DNA of 64,000 nucleotides, taken from contig JBEKSY010000002.1 of the NCBI GenBank assembly GCA_049516595.1, forward strand, positions 62,001-126,000. The letters are read 5' to 3'. How positions within the stretch are numbered: position 1 is the first letter of the stretch; every line of letters starts with the position of its first letter. Position numbers and translations under genes: made by a program. The stretch comes from JBEKHT01 sp049516595. GTDB lineage: Bacteria > Chloroflexota > Anaerolineae > Anaerolineales > RBG-16-64-43. This document shows positions 8,434 to 17,603 of this stretch, in pieces. The notes beneath the pieces were generated by a model, which was not told where the DNA came from, did no database searches, and was given only the letters and a program-made list of their open reading frames with translations.

Positions 8434-9304
8434 CGTGGCCGCCCGCCCATTGAAAAGCGCGGCACGGGGGTCGGATCCCTACGTGGAATCTCTTCACACC
8501 CGGATCCGCCCTCACCATGGCCTCGAGGGCCTTCCCCTCAAGGAAATCTGGGGTTCGCGAGATCTGCTGGGCTACCTGATCTGGCGTGATCTCCGCGTCC
8601 GGTACAAGCAAACGATCCTCGGTGCCGGCTGGGCGATCCTGCAGCCTTTTCTGTCGATGGTCGTGTTCACCATCTTCTTCGGCGGACTGCTCAAGGTTCC
8701 TTCGGAAGGATTGCCCTACGCGGTATTCTCTTTCGCCGCTCTGGTTCCATGGAACTACTTCTCCTCGGCGCTGGTGGGGGTGTCGGGAAGCCTGGTGGGC
8801 AATGCCGGCTTGCTCACCAAGGTGTATTTCCCGCGCTTTCTCATCCCGCTCGGAAACATGGTCGCACGTCTGGCCGACTTCGGTGCGGCCCTGCTCGTGG
8901 TCTTTGTGCTTATAGCCTATTACCGGCTGCCCTTGCGCTGGGAGTTGCTGAGCCTCCCACTTTTCCTCTTTCTGATGATGATCTGCGCTCTGGGGGTGGG
9001 CCTGTGGCTGGCCGGGATCAATGTCTATTACCGCGATGTGCAAGTGATTGTTCCCTTCTTGGTGCAATTGTGGCTTTTTGCCACGCCGGTGGTGTACCCG
9101 AGCAGCCTGATCAGCGGCCGATGGAAGGTGATTTATGCCCTCAACCCGATGGTAGCGGTTATTGAGGGCTTTCGTTGGGCTCTCCTGGGAACTTCGCCAC
9201 CGGACCTGAGCCTGTGGGTCTCGCTGGGGGTGAACCTGGTGTTCCTCGCCTCCGGTATCTTAGTTTTCCAACGCACGCAACGGACAATGGCGGACGTGGT
9301 GTAG
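8417..9304 (+). CDS. ABC-2 type polysaccharide export permease (Wzm/TagG family), copy 1
   Basis: This is the membrane half of an ABC exporter that moves lipid-linked glycan across the inner membrane. After a polar N-terminus of about 50 residues it carries the family signature WRDLRVRYKQTILGAGWAIL, then LVPWNYFSSAL, NAGLLTKVYFPR and about six hydrophobic helices, ending TPVVYPSSLI...LNPMVAVIEGFRWALLG. Its length of 295 residues is normal. The gene overlaps fcl by 17 bp and is followed 6 bp later by its ATPase, so one mRNA is likely. A clear paralogue is at 56385. Confidence 0.92.
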   Translation: MRKTNDVAARPLKSAARGSDPYVESLHTRIRPHHGLEGLPLKEIWGSRDLLGYLIWRDLRVRYKQTILGAGWAILQPFLSMVVFTIFFGGLLKVPSEGLPYAVFSFAALVPWNYFSSALVGVSGSLVGNAGLLTKVYFPRFLIPLGNMVARLADFGAALLVVFVLIAYYRLPLRWELLSLPLFLFLMMICALGVGLWLAGINVYYRDVQVIVPFLVQLWLFATPVVYPSSLISGRWKVIYALNPMVAVIEGFRWALLGTSPPDLSLWVSLGVNLVFLASGILVFQRTQRTMADVV

Positions 9305-9310
9305 ACGAGC

Positions 9311-10600
9311 ATGAGCGACGCGGCGATTTCTGTTCGCGGCTTGGGCAAACGATACCGCATCCGATACGGCCCCCCGCCCGAGAGAACCCTGCGGGGAAGG
9401 TTGTCCAGCCTGACGACTCGAGAAGGCCGGAGTGGAAAGCGTCTGGCACCGGCGCGCGAGGATCATATCTGGGCGCTGAAGGATATCTCCTTTGACGTCT
9501 CTGCGGGAGATGTGGTCGGCATCATCGGACGCAACGGGGTGGGAAAGAGCACGCTTCTCAAGATTCTGGCGCGCATCACCGAACCGACGGTTGGCGAGGC
9601 TGACCTCCATGGACGCGTCTCTGCCCTTCTGGAAGTCGGGACTGGGTTTCATGCAGAGCTTTCAGGACGAGAAAACATCTTCCTCAGTGGCGCGATCCTG
9701 GGCATGCAGAGATCCGAGGTGATTCGCCGGTTTGATGAGATCGTGGCATTCTCGGAGCTGGAACGCTTCCTGGATGTTCCCGTCAAGCGCTACTCCAGCG
9801 GGATGTATGTGCGCCTTGGATTTGCGGTGGCCGCGCACTTGAACCCGGATATTCTGCTGGTGGACGAAGTGCTGGCCGTGGGCGACCTGGCCTTCCAGAG
9901 GAGATGTCTCGGTCGGATGAGCGATGTGGCCCAGGAAGGAAGAACAGTCTTGTTTGTGAGCCACCAAATGACTTCGATCCGCCGCCTATGCTCGAGCACC
10001 CTCTGGCTCGATGGAGGCCGCATTCGGTCCCTTGGCCCGACGGGCGAGGTCGTGGCGAAATATGAAAGCGAATCTTTGGGAGCGGCTGGTGCGGCTTCAT
10101 CGGAGACCCCGCGACAGTACCGCGCTCGCTACATTTCCTGGAGAATCCGGGAGAGGGAGGGCCAAAACCCTCACGTGATCTCGACTCTCGAGCCCGTGGC
10201 CTTTGAACTAGAGCTGGATGTGGGCGAGAGAGTCCAGGCCAGCTACGGCGGATTTGAACTCTTCGACCTGGCGGGCCAACTGATCTGGTCGGGATCCACG
10301 CACGACGAAGGACGCGGGGACCTGCAGCTGGACCCGGGACGATACCTTTTTGAATTCCGCCTGCCCAACCTTCCATTGCGCCCCGGGGCCTATCGCCTTC
10401 ACGCCAGCCTGTACGAGGCCGAGGGCCATCGGCTTCTGGATGATTGGTGGGCAATGCCTGAACTGATTGTTGCCACTCCCCCTCAGTCCCACCCGCAGGA
10501 TGACTGGCAGGGAGTTTTGAACCTGCCCTTCCAGTTTCGTGCCATCCCCTGCGATGGCACGAACCCAGTATCCGCGTTTGAGCGAGATGCTCCAGGATGA
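9311..10600 (+). CDS. ABC glycan exporter ATPase with Wzt-type C-terminal domain, copy 1
   Basis: This is the nucleotide-binding subunit paired with the permease just upstream. Walker A is GRNGVGKST at 73-81 (Val where the two paralogues have Ala), the signature is YSSGM at 161-165 in place of LSGGQ as is usual for this family, Walker B is ILLVDEVL at 181-188, and the switch His is at 218. Residues from about 262 to 429 form an extra beta-rich domain like the Wzt C-terminal domain that recognises the glycan end. The 3' end of the gene holds an 11-bp inverted repeat. It overlaps the deacetylase by 4 bp. Confidence 0.92.
   Translation: MSDAAISVRGLGKRYRIRYGPPPERTLRGRLSSLTTREGRSGKRLAPAREDHIWALKDISFDVSAGDVVGIIGRNGVGKSTLLKILARITEPTVGEADLHGRVSALLEVGTGFHAELSGRENIFLSGAILGMQRSEVIRRFDEIVAFSELERFLDVPVKRYSSGMYVRLGFAVAAHLNPDILLVDEVLAVGDLAFQRRCLGRMSDVAQEGRTVLFVSHQMTSIRRLCSSTLWLDGGRIRSLGPTGEVVAKYESESLGAAGAASSETPRQYRARYISWRIREREGQNPHVISTLEPVAFELELDVGERVQASYGGFELFDLAGQLIWSGSTHDEGRGDLQLDPGRYLFEFRLPNLPLRPGAYRLHASLYEAEGHRLLDDWWAMPELIVATPPQSHPQDDWQGVLNLPFQFRAIPCDGTNPVSAFERDAPG
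10536..10563. repeat. 11-bp inverted repeat near the 3' end of the Wzt gene
   Basis: TTCGTGCCATC at 10536-10546 and GATGGCACGAA at 10553-10563 are exact reverse complements with a 6-base loop. The hairpin lies within codons of the exporter ATPase, 34 bp before the start of the next gene. There is no T tract, so it is not an intrinsic terminator. Chance could explain it, but its place at a gene junction is suggestive. Confidence 0.55.
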
Positions 10601-11661
10601 TCCGCCACCTCGCGGAGGCCCTGAAGAGCAACGTCAGACGAGCTTTGGATCGGTCCCCACGGATAGTAATCCTGGCCTATCACCGAGTAGCCGCTGGTGG
10701 GTTGGATCCGAATCAGTTGTGCGTCTCCCTGGAGCACTTCGAAAAGCAGATGCGCCTGGTACGTGACGAAACGCAGCCCATCCCGCTGAGGGAATTGGCC
10801 GTGAGACTGCGAGAAGGTAACCTGCAGCAGGCCGGTGTGGTCGTCACCTTTGATGATGGCTACGCCGACAATTGGATGAACGCCGCGCCGATTTTGCGGG
10901 AACTGGCCATTCCCGCAACCTTCTTCGTGACCTCGGGCATGGTGGACACCGGCCGCGAGTTTTTCGCGGATGAACTGATCCATTTGACCCTTTCGGCGCC
11001 GATCCTGCCTGAGGAATTGCACGTGTCAGTTGGCGGTAAGGTTCTTCGCCTAGCGGGGAAAGAGAGGCCCATCCCCACCACTCACAGGACCTGGACAGGC
11101 GAGGGCCCCAATCTGATTGACCCCGCGCCGCGGGAGGAGCTGTATCACAGCTTACACAGCCTTCTGCGCGAGGAGAACCTCGAAAGCCGCGAATCCATAT
11201 TGACGGAGCTTCGCGAGCAGGTCGCATGGCCGCCCTCCCCCAGCTGCGAGAGCCACCGAACCCTTTCCTCGGCCCAATTGCGGGATCTCGTGAGAGAGAA
11301 CCTGTTCGAGGTCGGGGCGCATGCCGTCGAACACTTGGTTCTCCGGCGTCTCCCTTCGGAGGAGCAGGCCTTCCAGATCAGGGAAAGCAAGACCCAACTG
11401 GAGTTGATTCTCTCTATGCCGGTCGAGAGCTTTGCCTACCCGTATGGGAGCGAATGGGACGTAAGCCCAACGACGGTTGATCTGGTCCGTCAGGCTGGCT
11501 TTGGTCTGGCGTGCGCCAATGTGCCTGGCCAGGTGAGCCGCGGTTCGGATCCCTATTGGCTTCCCCGCTATCTTGTCCGCGACTGGGGGGGAGCGGAGTT
11601 TGGGCGGAGGCTTCGCAGTTTCTTTGTGCCGCGTCCGGCCGCCCGACCTGTTTCCGCATAG
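10597..11661 (+). CDS. Polysaccharide deacetylase (NodB-homology family)
   Basis: This is a carbohydrate esterase family 4-type metal-dependent deacetylase that would remove N- or O-acetyl groups from a surface glycan. It begins with a basic segment and ILAYHRV (about 26-31). The catalytic motif 1, TFDDGYADN, is at 84-92 with the D-D metal/base pair, followed by PATFFVTSGM. A later V-G-A-H-A-V-E-H motif matches the histidine-bearing second motif, and FAYPYG the third. It has no clear signal peptide, so it may act in the cytoplasm or at the membrane face. The ATGA overlap with the ATPase gene indicates coupled translation. Length 354 residues. Confidence 0.88.
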   Translation: MIRHLAEALKSNVRRALDRSPRIVILAYHRVAAGGLDPNQLCVSLEHFEKQMRLVRDETQPIPLRELAVRLREGNLQQAGVVVTFDDGYADNWMNAAPILRELAIPATFFVTSGMVDTGREFFADELIHLTLSAPILPEELHVSVGGKVLRLAGKERPIPTTHRTWTGEGPNLIDPAPREELYHSLHSLLREENLESRESILTELREQVAWPPSPSCESHRTLSSAQLRDLVRENLFEVGAHAVEHLVLRRLPSEEQAFQIRESKTQLELILSMPVESFAYPYGSEWDVSPTTVDLVRQAGFGLACANVPGQVSRGSDPYWLPRYLVRDWGGAEFGRRLRSFFVPRPAARPVSA

Positions 11662-11668
11662 GACACTC

Positions 11669-13549
11669 GTGAGAACTGCTTTGGTTCGCCTTTCAAGATG
11701 GGCATCGCGCATGGCCCAAGACCCGGCCACTTCGCTCTGGGTGGTTGCCGCGCTGGCCAGCCTGGTGCTTGCGCTGCTCTTGCGATACGCGGCGCTTTCG
11801 GATTTTCGTGAGCTGGCCCTCAATCGACTGCAAGACGACGCCTACTATTACCTCCAACCAGCCTGGCTCTTCGGGCAAAAACGGTTCTTTACCTTCGATG
11901 GGATTCACCCGACCTATGGCTTTCAGCCCCTGTGGATGTTGGTCCTGGTGTTTCAGGCAATGTTCACACCGGACAAGGTTGCCTTCGTGCGAGCGGCTGT
12001 CAGCCTGGGCGCCGTGTTCTATTGCCTCACGGGATTTGGCCTTTACTTGCTCGCCCGGAGATGGCTGGGGTCCTGGGGGGGGGTGATCCCGTCTTTCCTC
12101 TGGCTTCTCAATCCTCCTCTGGCTTCTGTCTTTCTTACCGCGAAAGAAAACGCGTTGTATGCCTTTCTGCTGATCGCCGCCGCGGCCCTCCTGTCCAGGC
12201 GTCTGAGGAATCCTGGGCGCCCCCGGGATTCCTGGCTGGAGGGTCTCGTCATCGGACTGATGGTCCTCAGCCGGGTCACCGCTGTGGTCCCCGCCATCCT
12301 GATCGTGTTTTGCCTCGCTGCGTTTTCTCCAGAGGCGAAGAAAGCGAGGCTTTATCGGACGGGCTGGCTGGCCCTGGGAGCCGGCGTGGTACTCCTCCCC
12401 TGGTGCCTCTACGCTCTCCGTTCGTTCGGTACCGTGTTTCCCAACAGCGGATCGGCCAAACTGCTCGACACCCCGGCTTCCCTGGCCTGGTGGTACAGTC
12501 GCCATTTTCCTTGGCCTTCCCTCCCCCGACTGGCCGCTCTCATTTCTCCCGTCCAGAGACTGTTTCTCACGAAGCCCGAATTTCTGACCCTTCCATCCCG
12601 AGGGCTTGCCGTCTCGTACTTCATTGGTTATCTGCCGGATCTGGCACTGGATTCTTGGGCGGCCGTGATCCCGGCCTCCGTGTCCCTGGCGTACAAGGTA
12701 AAGCTCCTTGGGATCGCGGCGGTCTTGCTGAGCGTATCCGCCTGGGTCGTGTGGCAATGGGTGTCTCGGCCAAAGACACTTCGCACGGGGCCTAGCAGGA
12801 ACGAGAGTTCTCGCGGGGTGGTCTCTGGGGCGATGGCGCTGACCATTATTCTCGCCTCGGCCGCCGTCAATGGCTTTTCTAATTGGTTGCTCCTTCCTGG
12901 CTATCTGTTCTGGGGGATCTGGTACGCGGTGCCCGAGACCTTGAGCATCGTGCTCGGGGTGGCCACCGCGGGGACTCTCCTGGTTCGGGCTCTTGGGGCG
13001 ATTGCGGCCCGGCTCGGTGGCACGGCCTGGCAGGTGGGCCGAGCGGTTTACATTGCGATCGTCTGCTGGACAGTTGTGGTGGGCTTGGGGCTATCCCTGA
13101 GGAGCTGGGAACCGCAGGCCTATAAGCCCTCTCCCGACCGAACGCAGTCGGAGGCCTATCTGGGTATCAATTGGATCAATACGAACCTGCCGCTGGGGTC
13201 GCGAATTGGGTCATACAGTGCTGGACTCATCGGGTATCTCACGGATAACATGCATGTGGTCAATCTGGATGGCCTTGCCAATTCTCCTGCTTTCGTCAGC
13301 CAAGATGAGCTTGGGCATCTTCTCTTTATTCGTGGCCTTGTTTCGACGGATCCAATTGTCGCCTATCTGCAGGAGGAGGGGATCGAATACCTGGCCAATG
13401 TCGACCCATCCGATCGGATCCGGAACGGGCCCTATTTGGGTCTCGTCTCGACGGCCCAGGCCCGGCTGCTCTATGAAGGTCGGGGTTTGGTGGATTGGGG
13501 GCCGGGCCAACCTCCGCGCCGGTTCATTGTGGTGGAATTGAATCGCTAG
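11669..13549 (+). CDS. GT-C-like (GT39-type) integral membrane glycosyltransferase
   Basis: This polytopic protein of 626 residues has about 11-12 hydrophobic helices. After the first helix the acidic loop RLQDDAYYYLQPAW sits where GT-C enzymes carry the catalytic Asp, followed by DGIHPTYGFQPLWM. The C-terminal soluble part contains GSYSAGLIGYLTD and VVNLDGLAN, a domain pattern that recurs in several membrane proteins of this locus. It probably transfers a sugar from a polyprenyl-phosphate donor on the outer face (inference). The GTG at 11669, just after the deacetylase stop, is taken as start; an ATG at 11711 is the alternative. Confidence 0.7.
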   Translation: MRTALVRLSRWASRMAQDPATSLWVVAALASLVLALLLRYAALSDFRELALNRLQDDAYYYLQPAWLFGQKRFFTFDGIHPTYGFQPLWMLVLVFQAMFTPDKVAFVRAAVSLGAVFYCLTGFGLYLLARRWLGSWGGVIPSFLWLLNPPLASVFLTAKENALYAFLLIAAAALLSRRLRNPGRPRDSWLEGLVIGLMVLSRVTAVVPAILIVFCLAAFSPEAKKARLYRTGWLALGAGVVLLPWCLYALRSFGTVFPNSGSAKLLDTPASLAWWYSRHFPWPSLPRLAALISPVQRLFLTKPEFLTLPSRGLAVSYFIGYLPDLALDSWAAVIPASVSLAYKVKLLGIAAVLLSVSAWVVWQWVSRPKTLRTGPSRNESSRGVVSGAMALTIILASAAVNGFSNWLLLPGYLFWGIWYAVPETLSIVLGVATAGTLLVRALGAIAARLGGTAWQVGRAVYIAIVCWTVVVGLGLSLRSWEPQAYKPSPDRTQSEAYLGINWINTNLPLGSRIGSYSAGLIGYLTDNMHVVNLDGLANSPAFVSQDELGHLLFIRGLVSTDPIVAYLQEEGIEYLANVDPSDRIRNGPYLGLVSTAQARLLYEGRGLVDWGPGQPPRRFIVVELNR

Positions 13550-14376
13550 TTGGGATCCCTCCCGCAGGTCCCGGTGAAGCCCGTGGCAAGGACTGAGATG
13601 CCGGCTCCCGAAGCAATGGGCACTTGCCGAAACCCTTTGGAATACCCGGCGAATTTCGTGGGGTCAATCCATTTGAATCCTTCCTTCCCCCCGGTTCGAG
13701 GCTATGGCTGTGATCGGCCGCCAGATCGGCAACCGCCCCAAGGAAATGGACTCTGGGCAGGGACATCCAGACGAACTTGGCTCGGGGCGGTGGTGGCAGG
13801 ACGGCGGCCAATCCTCTGCCAAAGGGCTCTACTTTGCATTGCAGTGAACATCTGTCCAGGATCCCGGGGAACGTGCCCGGTTGCACGTCCTGATGCCCAG
13901 AAGCGAGGACGTTGTTCCCTCTGAGGTCAACGACTTGGTCGATTCACATGAGGGGGTTCAGCACGTGCCTCGTCTGGGGTGGGCCCATGAACAATCTCCG
14001 GCTCCTAATGGCCCTCCCCAAAGCCGGTCGAAGTTCAAGCTCGCCGGTCGAAGCTCCGGGTGGATCCTTTTGATTCTCCTGAGGAAGGCTGGGGATCATT
14101 CCGGCCGCTGGATCGACTTGTCGCTCGCCATCCTGGGGTCCCAACCCGCGGTCGGATCGCGTCTTCCCTCTCGCAACCACCGTGAGGGATTCGGAAAGGG
14201 TCCGAAAACCCGAGGAGGTAGAAGGATCCCTTTCTTGCCTTCCAGGCTGCGGAGCAGCCCGACCCTCTTGAAGAGATGAACCTGACCCTCCGTCTGCTCC
14301 CCTTGCTTTGGCTTGAATTCCCAAAACGGCTCGGACGTCGGCCTGTCGGCGCACAGGAGCCCTGGCCTGGAAAAGA
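13550..14376. other. 0.83-kb gene-poor spacer
   Basis: No open frame here on either strand looks like a real protein. A short direct repeat (CGGTCGAAG, twice between about 14026 and 14054) is present. No promoter, terminator or RNA gene could be recognised. The length is unusual in a locus where most genes touch, so a decayed gene or a long leader for the next gene is possible. Confidence 0.55.
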
Positions 14377-15288
14377 ATGCTGACCCTCTTTGCGGTCCCC
14401 AAGGCTTTCGTGGGGGAGTTTTCCGGGATTCAGCAGAACGCGCTGAGATCCTGGAGAGCCTTGGGCGAAGACGTAAGGATCCTCCTCATCGGCAATGAGC
14501 AGGGTGTGGCAGACGAGGCCTCGAGAATCCGTGCTACGAATATCCCCGAAGTGAAACGCAACGAATGGGGGACTCCTTTGGTGGACGATGTATTTCGAAT
14601 TGGTTCTGAGCGGGCGGATGGAGAGTGGCTTGCGTATGTGAATGCAGACATCCTCCTGCTGCGGGATTTCCTTCACGCGGTTCACACCTTGCAGGGTTTT
14701 CGTAGGCCCTCGTTGGCTGTGGGCCAGCGTTGGGACCTTGACCTGGGGAAAACGATTGATTTCTCGGACCCCCGCTGGGAGGCGGACACACGGGCCGAGG
14801 TGGAATCGATGGGTCGATTGCACCCCCCCTCCGGAATCGACTATTTTCTCTTCCGGCGCGGGACCTGGAAAGAGATTCCGCCCTTTGCGCTGGGCCGGAC
14901 CATGTGGGACAACTGGCTGGTATACTCGGCGCGCGCCAGGGGTCTTGCGGTTGTGGATGCTACCGACAGCGTTTTGGCTGTCCACCAGAATCACAGTTAT
15001 GGTGTCCGCCCCGCGGCTGCCGACTGGGTGTGGAAAGGGCCGGAGGCCGAGAGGAACCTGGAGCTAGCAGGGGGGCTCGATCACTACTTTACGATCGAGG
15101 ACTCGACGCATCGCCTGAAGGGAACGCGAGTCCAACTCGCCTTGGATCGAGAGCACCTCTTGCGGAGATGGTCGAGATTGCGAATCCTGTGGCCTCCAGC
15201 CGCAACGTTGCAGTCCTTCTTTCAAAGGGCATGGCAAGCCATCTACGAAACCCGGGTGCGTGTCGCCCGATGGAGAGGAAGAATCTAG
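14377..15288 (+). CDS. Putative GT-A-fold glycosyltransferase, unassigned family
   Basis: This 303-residue soluble protein has no firm family match by eye. It opens with a strand MLTLFAVPKAF and a region resembling a nucleotide-sugar fold, with EWLAYVNADILLL at about 84-96; the N-A-D is placed like the D-x-D of GT-A enzymes. Further on, RLHPPSGIDYFLFRRG and TMWDNWLVYSA resemble acceptor-side motifs of such transferases. No membrane helix is seen. It stands alone between two long spacers. A role in glycan side-chain addition is inferred from composition and context only. Confidence 0.6.
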   Translation: MLTLFAVPKAFVGEFSGIQQNALRSWRALGEDVRILLIGNEQGVADEASRIRATNIPEVKRNEWGTPLVDDVFRIGSERADGEWLAYVNADILLLRDFLHAVHTLQGFRRPSLAVGQRWDLDLGKTIDFSDPRWEADTRAEVESMGRLHPPSGIDYFLFRRGTWKEIPPFALGRTMWDNWLVYSARARGLAVVDATDSVLAVHQNHSYGVRPAAADWVWKGPEAERNLELAGGLDHYFTIEDSTHRLKGTRVQLALDREHLLRRWSRLRILWPPAATLQSFFQRAWQAIYETRVRVARWRGRI

Positions 15289-16197
15289 AATCGGACGGGA
15301 TCTGCAAGCGAGCCTTGATTCGGCAAGTTGGGGCGGCGGGCCGCACAGAAGACCAGCGGCACGACGCGCGCTGATTGATCCACGGTGAATGTCATCGCCT
15401 TCGACGTGCCGGGGGGTTCTTCCCCCGATCCGCGAATTCCCGGCAGGGAGGATGGCCTTCGCTTCGAGCAGCGCGGTCTCGATCACCAAGCACGGTGGAG
15501 CGGATGAGGGCCCTGTGCGCCCAGGGTGAGATCAGGAGCTGGGGCGGGTGACGCCCGCAAGCCTTGGGCTAATCACGGGTGTCCTCTTGGCGGACCAGAG
15601 CAAGCTCTGGAAGGGTGTAGGCCTCTGCAGTCGGTGCCTGTGGGGCAAAAGGCGCAAGTTGATTTGCCGCAACCCCCACGGCGCTTCGGAGAGCGAGGTC
15701 TTTTCGCCACGAATTGGGAGGGTCAGTCGAATCATTAGGCCCCTCCTTCTCAACCGATGGTGCCCACAGTCTTTCGGTCGGAACGGGGCGGACTGTGGCC
15801 TTCCGGCTGGGAGAAGCCGTGGAAAACCGCGAGAGGGGTGCTGGAGAGCTCGCCGGTGAAGGCCATCCTCGAGGCCTGGCAAAGGGGCCGACTTGCCATG
15901 CAACCCTTCCGGGGTGGGCCTCGATTGGACTCGGGCGGAGAGTAGCGACGGACTGGCAATTCCGGAGGCCCTGGGCCAACAAGGATGCGACTCAGACGCC
16001 TGCCGCGGCTGGGCGCCTTTGGGAAGTAACACAAGTCCTTTCCCAAAGGGTGTTGCAGTGAGCCGCTGAACGAGCGGGGTTCTCCGCACCGGACGGGGTC
16101 GGGCCTTTGGGCCTTTGGGGACCGTCGCGTCACGAAAACGCGGATGGTCTGTGGGGAGGGGGTCTGTGACCACCTCGTACATTGGGGGGCTTTCTTG
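15289..16197. other. 0.91-kb gene-poor spacer
   Basis: No credible coding frame is visible on either strand. The right half holds a perfect 10-bp inverted repeat at 16016-16049 and a short GGGCCTTTG tandem at about 16101-16118. It lies upstream of the nucleotide-sugar dehydrogenase. It may be a long regulatory leader or a decayed gene; I cannot tell which. Confidence 0.55.
16016..16049. repeat. 10-bp perfect inverted repeat in the spacer
   Basis: CCTTTGGGAA at 16016-16025 and TTCCCAAAGG at 16040-16049 can pair fully, leaving a 14-base loop. No T tract follows on either strand, so it is not a standard terminator. It could be an operator or an mRNA leader hairpin about 150 bp before the next start codon. 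Confidence 0.5.
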
Positions 16198-17532
16198 ATG
16201 AGCAGCACAGGCGACCAGATCCAAACCGTTGGGGTTGTTGGTCTCGGGAAGTTAGGCGCCCCTTTGGCCGCGGCAATTGCGGCACAGGGAATCCCTGTAA
16301 TCGCCACAGACTTGGACGCAAGAAAAGTGGAGAAGATCAACCGGGGGATTGCTCCGGTCGCCGAGACCCAGCTGGAAGAATACCTGGCACGGGCTCGGGG
16401 GAAACTTCGGGCGACTACGGATATCGTCGAGGTGGCGGCCAAGGGGGGAATTGTCTTTGTCATCGTTCCAACCCCCAGTGAACCTCACGGAGGGTTCTCT
16501 CTCCGGTATGTGCTTCCGGCTTGCGAGGCCATCGGAAAAGGATTGAAGAATCGCACGGATTTCCCGGTCGTTGTCATCACCTCGACGGTAATGCCAGGCT
16601 CGACCGGGGGGCCCATTCGGGAATGCCTCGAGGTGGCCTCCGGATCCAAGGCCGGAGCCGATTTTGGATTGTGTTACAGCCCCGAGCTTATCGCGCTGGG
16701 AAGCGTGATTCACGACTTCCTCAACCCGGATTTCGTGCTGGTCGGCGAGTCCGATGGTCGCTCGGGGGATCTCTTGGAAAGGTTCTATAGGTCCGTCTGC
16801 CAGAACGTGCCCTACATCGCTCGCATGAACCACGCTAATGCCGAGCTTTCGAAGCTGGCCGTCAACACGTTTGTGACCACCAAGATCGCGTTTGCGAACA
16901 TGCTGGCCCAGATCTGCGAAGGGATCCCGGGGGCAAATGTGGACGTCGTCACGGGGGCCATTGGCCACGATAGCCGCATCGGGTCGAAGTATCTGAAGGG
17001 AGCGGTCGGCTATGGTGGTCCCTGCTTTCCCCGCGACAACCTGGCCATGGGAGAGGTGGCGCGTGAGGCGGGGGCCGTGGCGATCCTGGCTGAGGCCACG
17101 GACCGGTCCAATCGCAATGAAGTTCAGCGGCTGGTCTCAAAGGTCAAGCACTATTATCGCCCGGGGATGCGCGTGGGAATCCTTGGCCTCTCGTACAAAC
17201 CCAATACCGACGTGATTGAGGAGTCCCAAGGAATAATCCTAGCCCAGACTCTCTTGGAAGAGAATATGGATCTGGTTGTGTTCGATCCGATGAGCATGGC
17301 CGCTGCGCAGGTTGTGCTGGGGGATCGCCCGGCCTATGCCGGGAGCACCCAGGACTGCCTTGAGCATTCGGACTTGGTCATTATCATGACTCCCTGGAAA
17401 GAGTTCTCTGAAGCGGATCGACTGGGAGCCAGGGCCAGGGTCCTCATTGATGGGTGGAGAATTGCCTCGCCAGCGCTCCAGGAAAGCGTGGCGACGTACG
17501 TACCCTTGGGGGTCTCGCCTTCCCGCAGCTAG
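16198..17532 (+). CDS. Nucleotide-sugar dehydrogenase (UDP-glucose/GDP-mannose dehydrogenase family)
   Basis: This is an NAD-dependent four-electron oxidation enzyme that turns a UDP-hexose (or GDP-mannose) into the uronic acid. The Rossmann motif VGVVGLGKLGAPLA is at 11-24. SPELIALGS is at 161-169, NAELSKLAVNTFVTTKI at 214-230, and the catalytic Cys276 lies in GYGGPCFPRDNLA. The C-terminal UDP-binding domain has GLSYKPNTDVIEESQG. The exact sugar is not readable; the block SPELIALGSVIHDFLNPDF suggests a subgroup away from classic Ugd. The ATG at 16198 gives 444 residues; an upstream in-frame ATG at 16144 adds a poor leader. Confidence 0.87.
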   Translation: MSSTGDQIQTVGVVGLGKLGAPLAAAIAAQGIPVIATDLDARKVEKINRGIAPVAETQLEEYLARARGKLRATTDIVEVAAKGGIVFVIVPTPSEPHGGFSLRYVLPACEAIGKGLKNRTDFPVVVITSTVMPGSTGGPIRECLEVASGSKAGADFGLCYSPELIALGSVIHDFLNPDFVLVGESDGRSGDLLERFYRSVCQNVPYIARMNHANAELSKLAVNTFVTTKIAFANMLAQICEGIPGANVDVVTGAIGHDSRIGSKYLKGAVGYGGPCFPRDNLAMGEVAREAGAVAILAEATDRSNRNEVQRLVSKVKHYYRPGMRVGILGLSYKPNTDVIEESQGIILAQTLLEENMDLVVFDPMSMAAAQVVLGDRPAYAGSTQDCLEHSDLVIIMTPWKEFSEADRLGARARVLIDGWRIASPALQESVATYVPLGVSPSRS

Positions 17533-17603
17533 CGAGGCAGGGGCCCAACTCGGGTTGGGCGGGGGCACCTGGCCGCGTGCCGCACGAGACATCGGAGGAG
17601 ACC

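Noticed and set aside
14035..14994. 319-codon minus-strand open frame across a spacer and the 14377 gene
   Set aside because: Half of it is the antisense of a plausible gene, and the part in the spacer carries no motif.
13800..15920. Weak similarity between parts of the two spacers (GGCCAATCCTC...CAAAGGG...TTGCATTGCA near 13810 and GGCCATCCTC...CAAAGGGG...TTGCCATGCA near 15860)
   Set aside because: Too many gaps and mismatches to call a repeat by eye; an alignment score against shuffled sequence would be needed.
15532..16224. 230-codon minus-strand open frame in the 0.91-kb spacer
   Set aside because: Low-complexity Arg/Pro/Leu composition, no start signal and no domain; treated as a chance frame.
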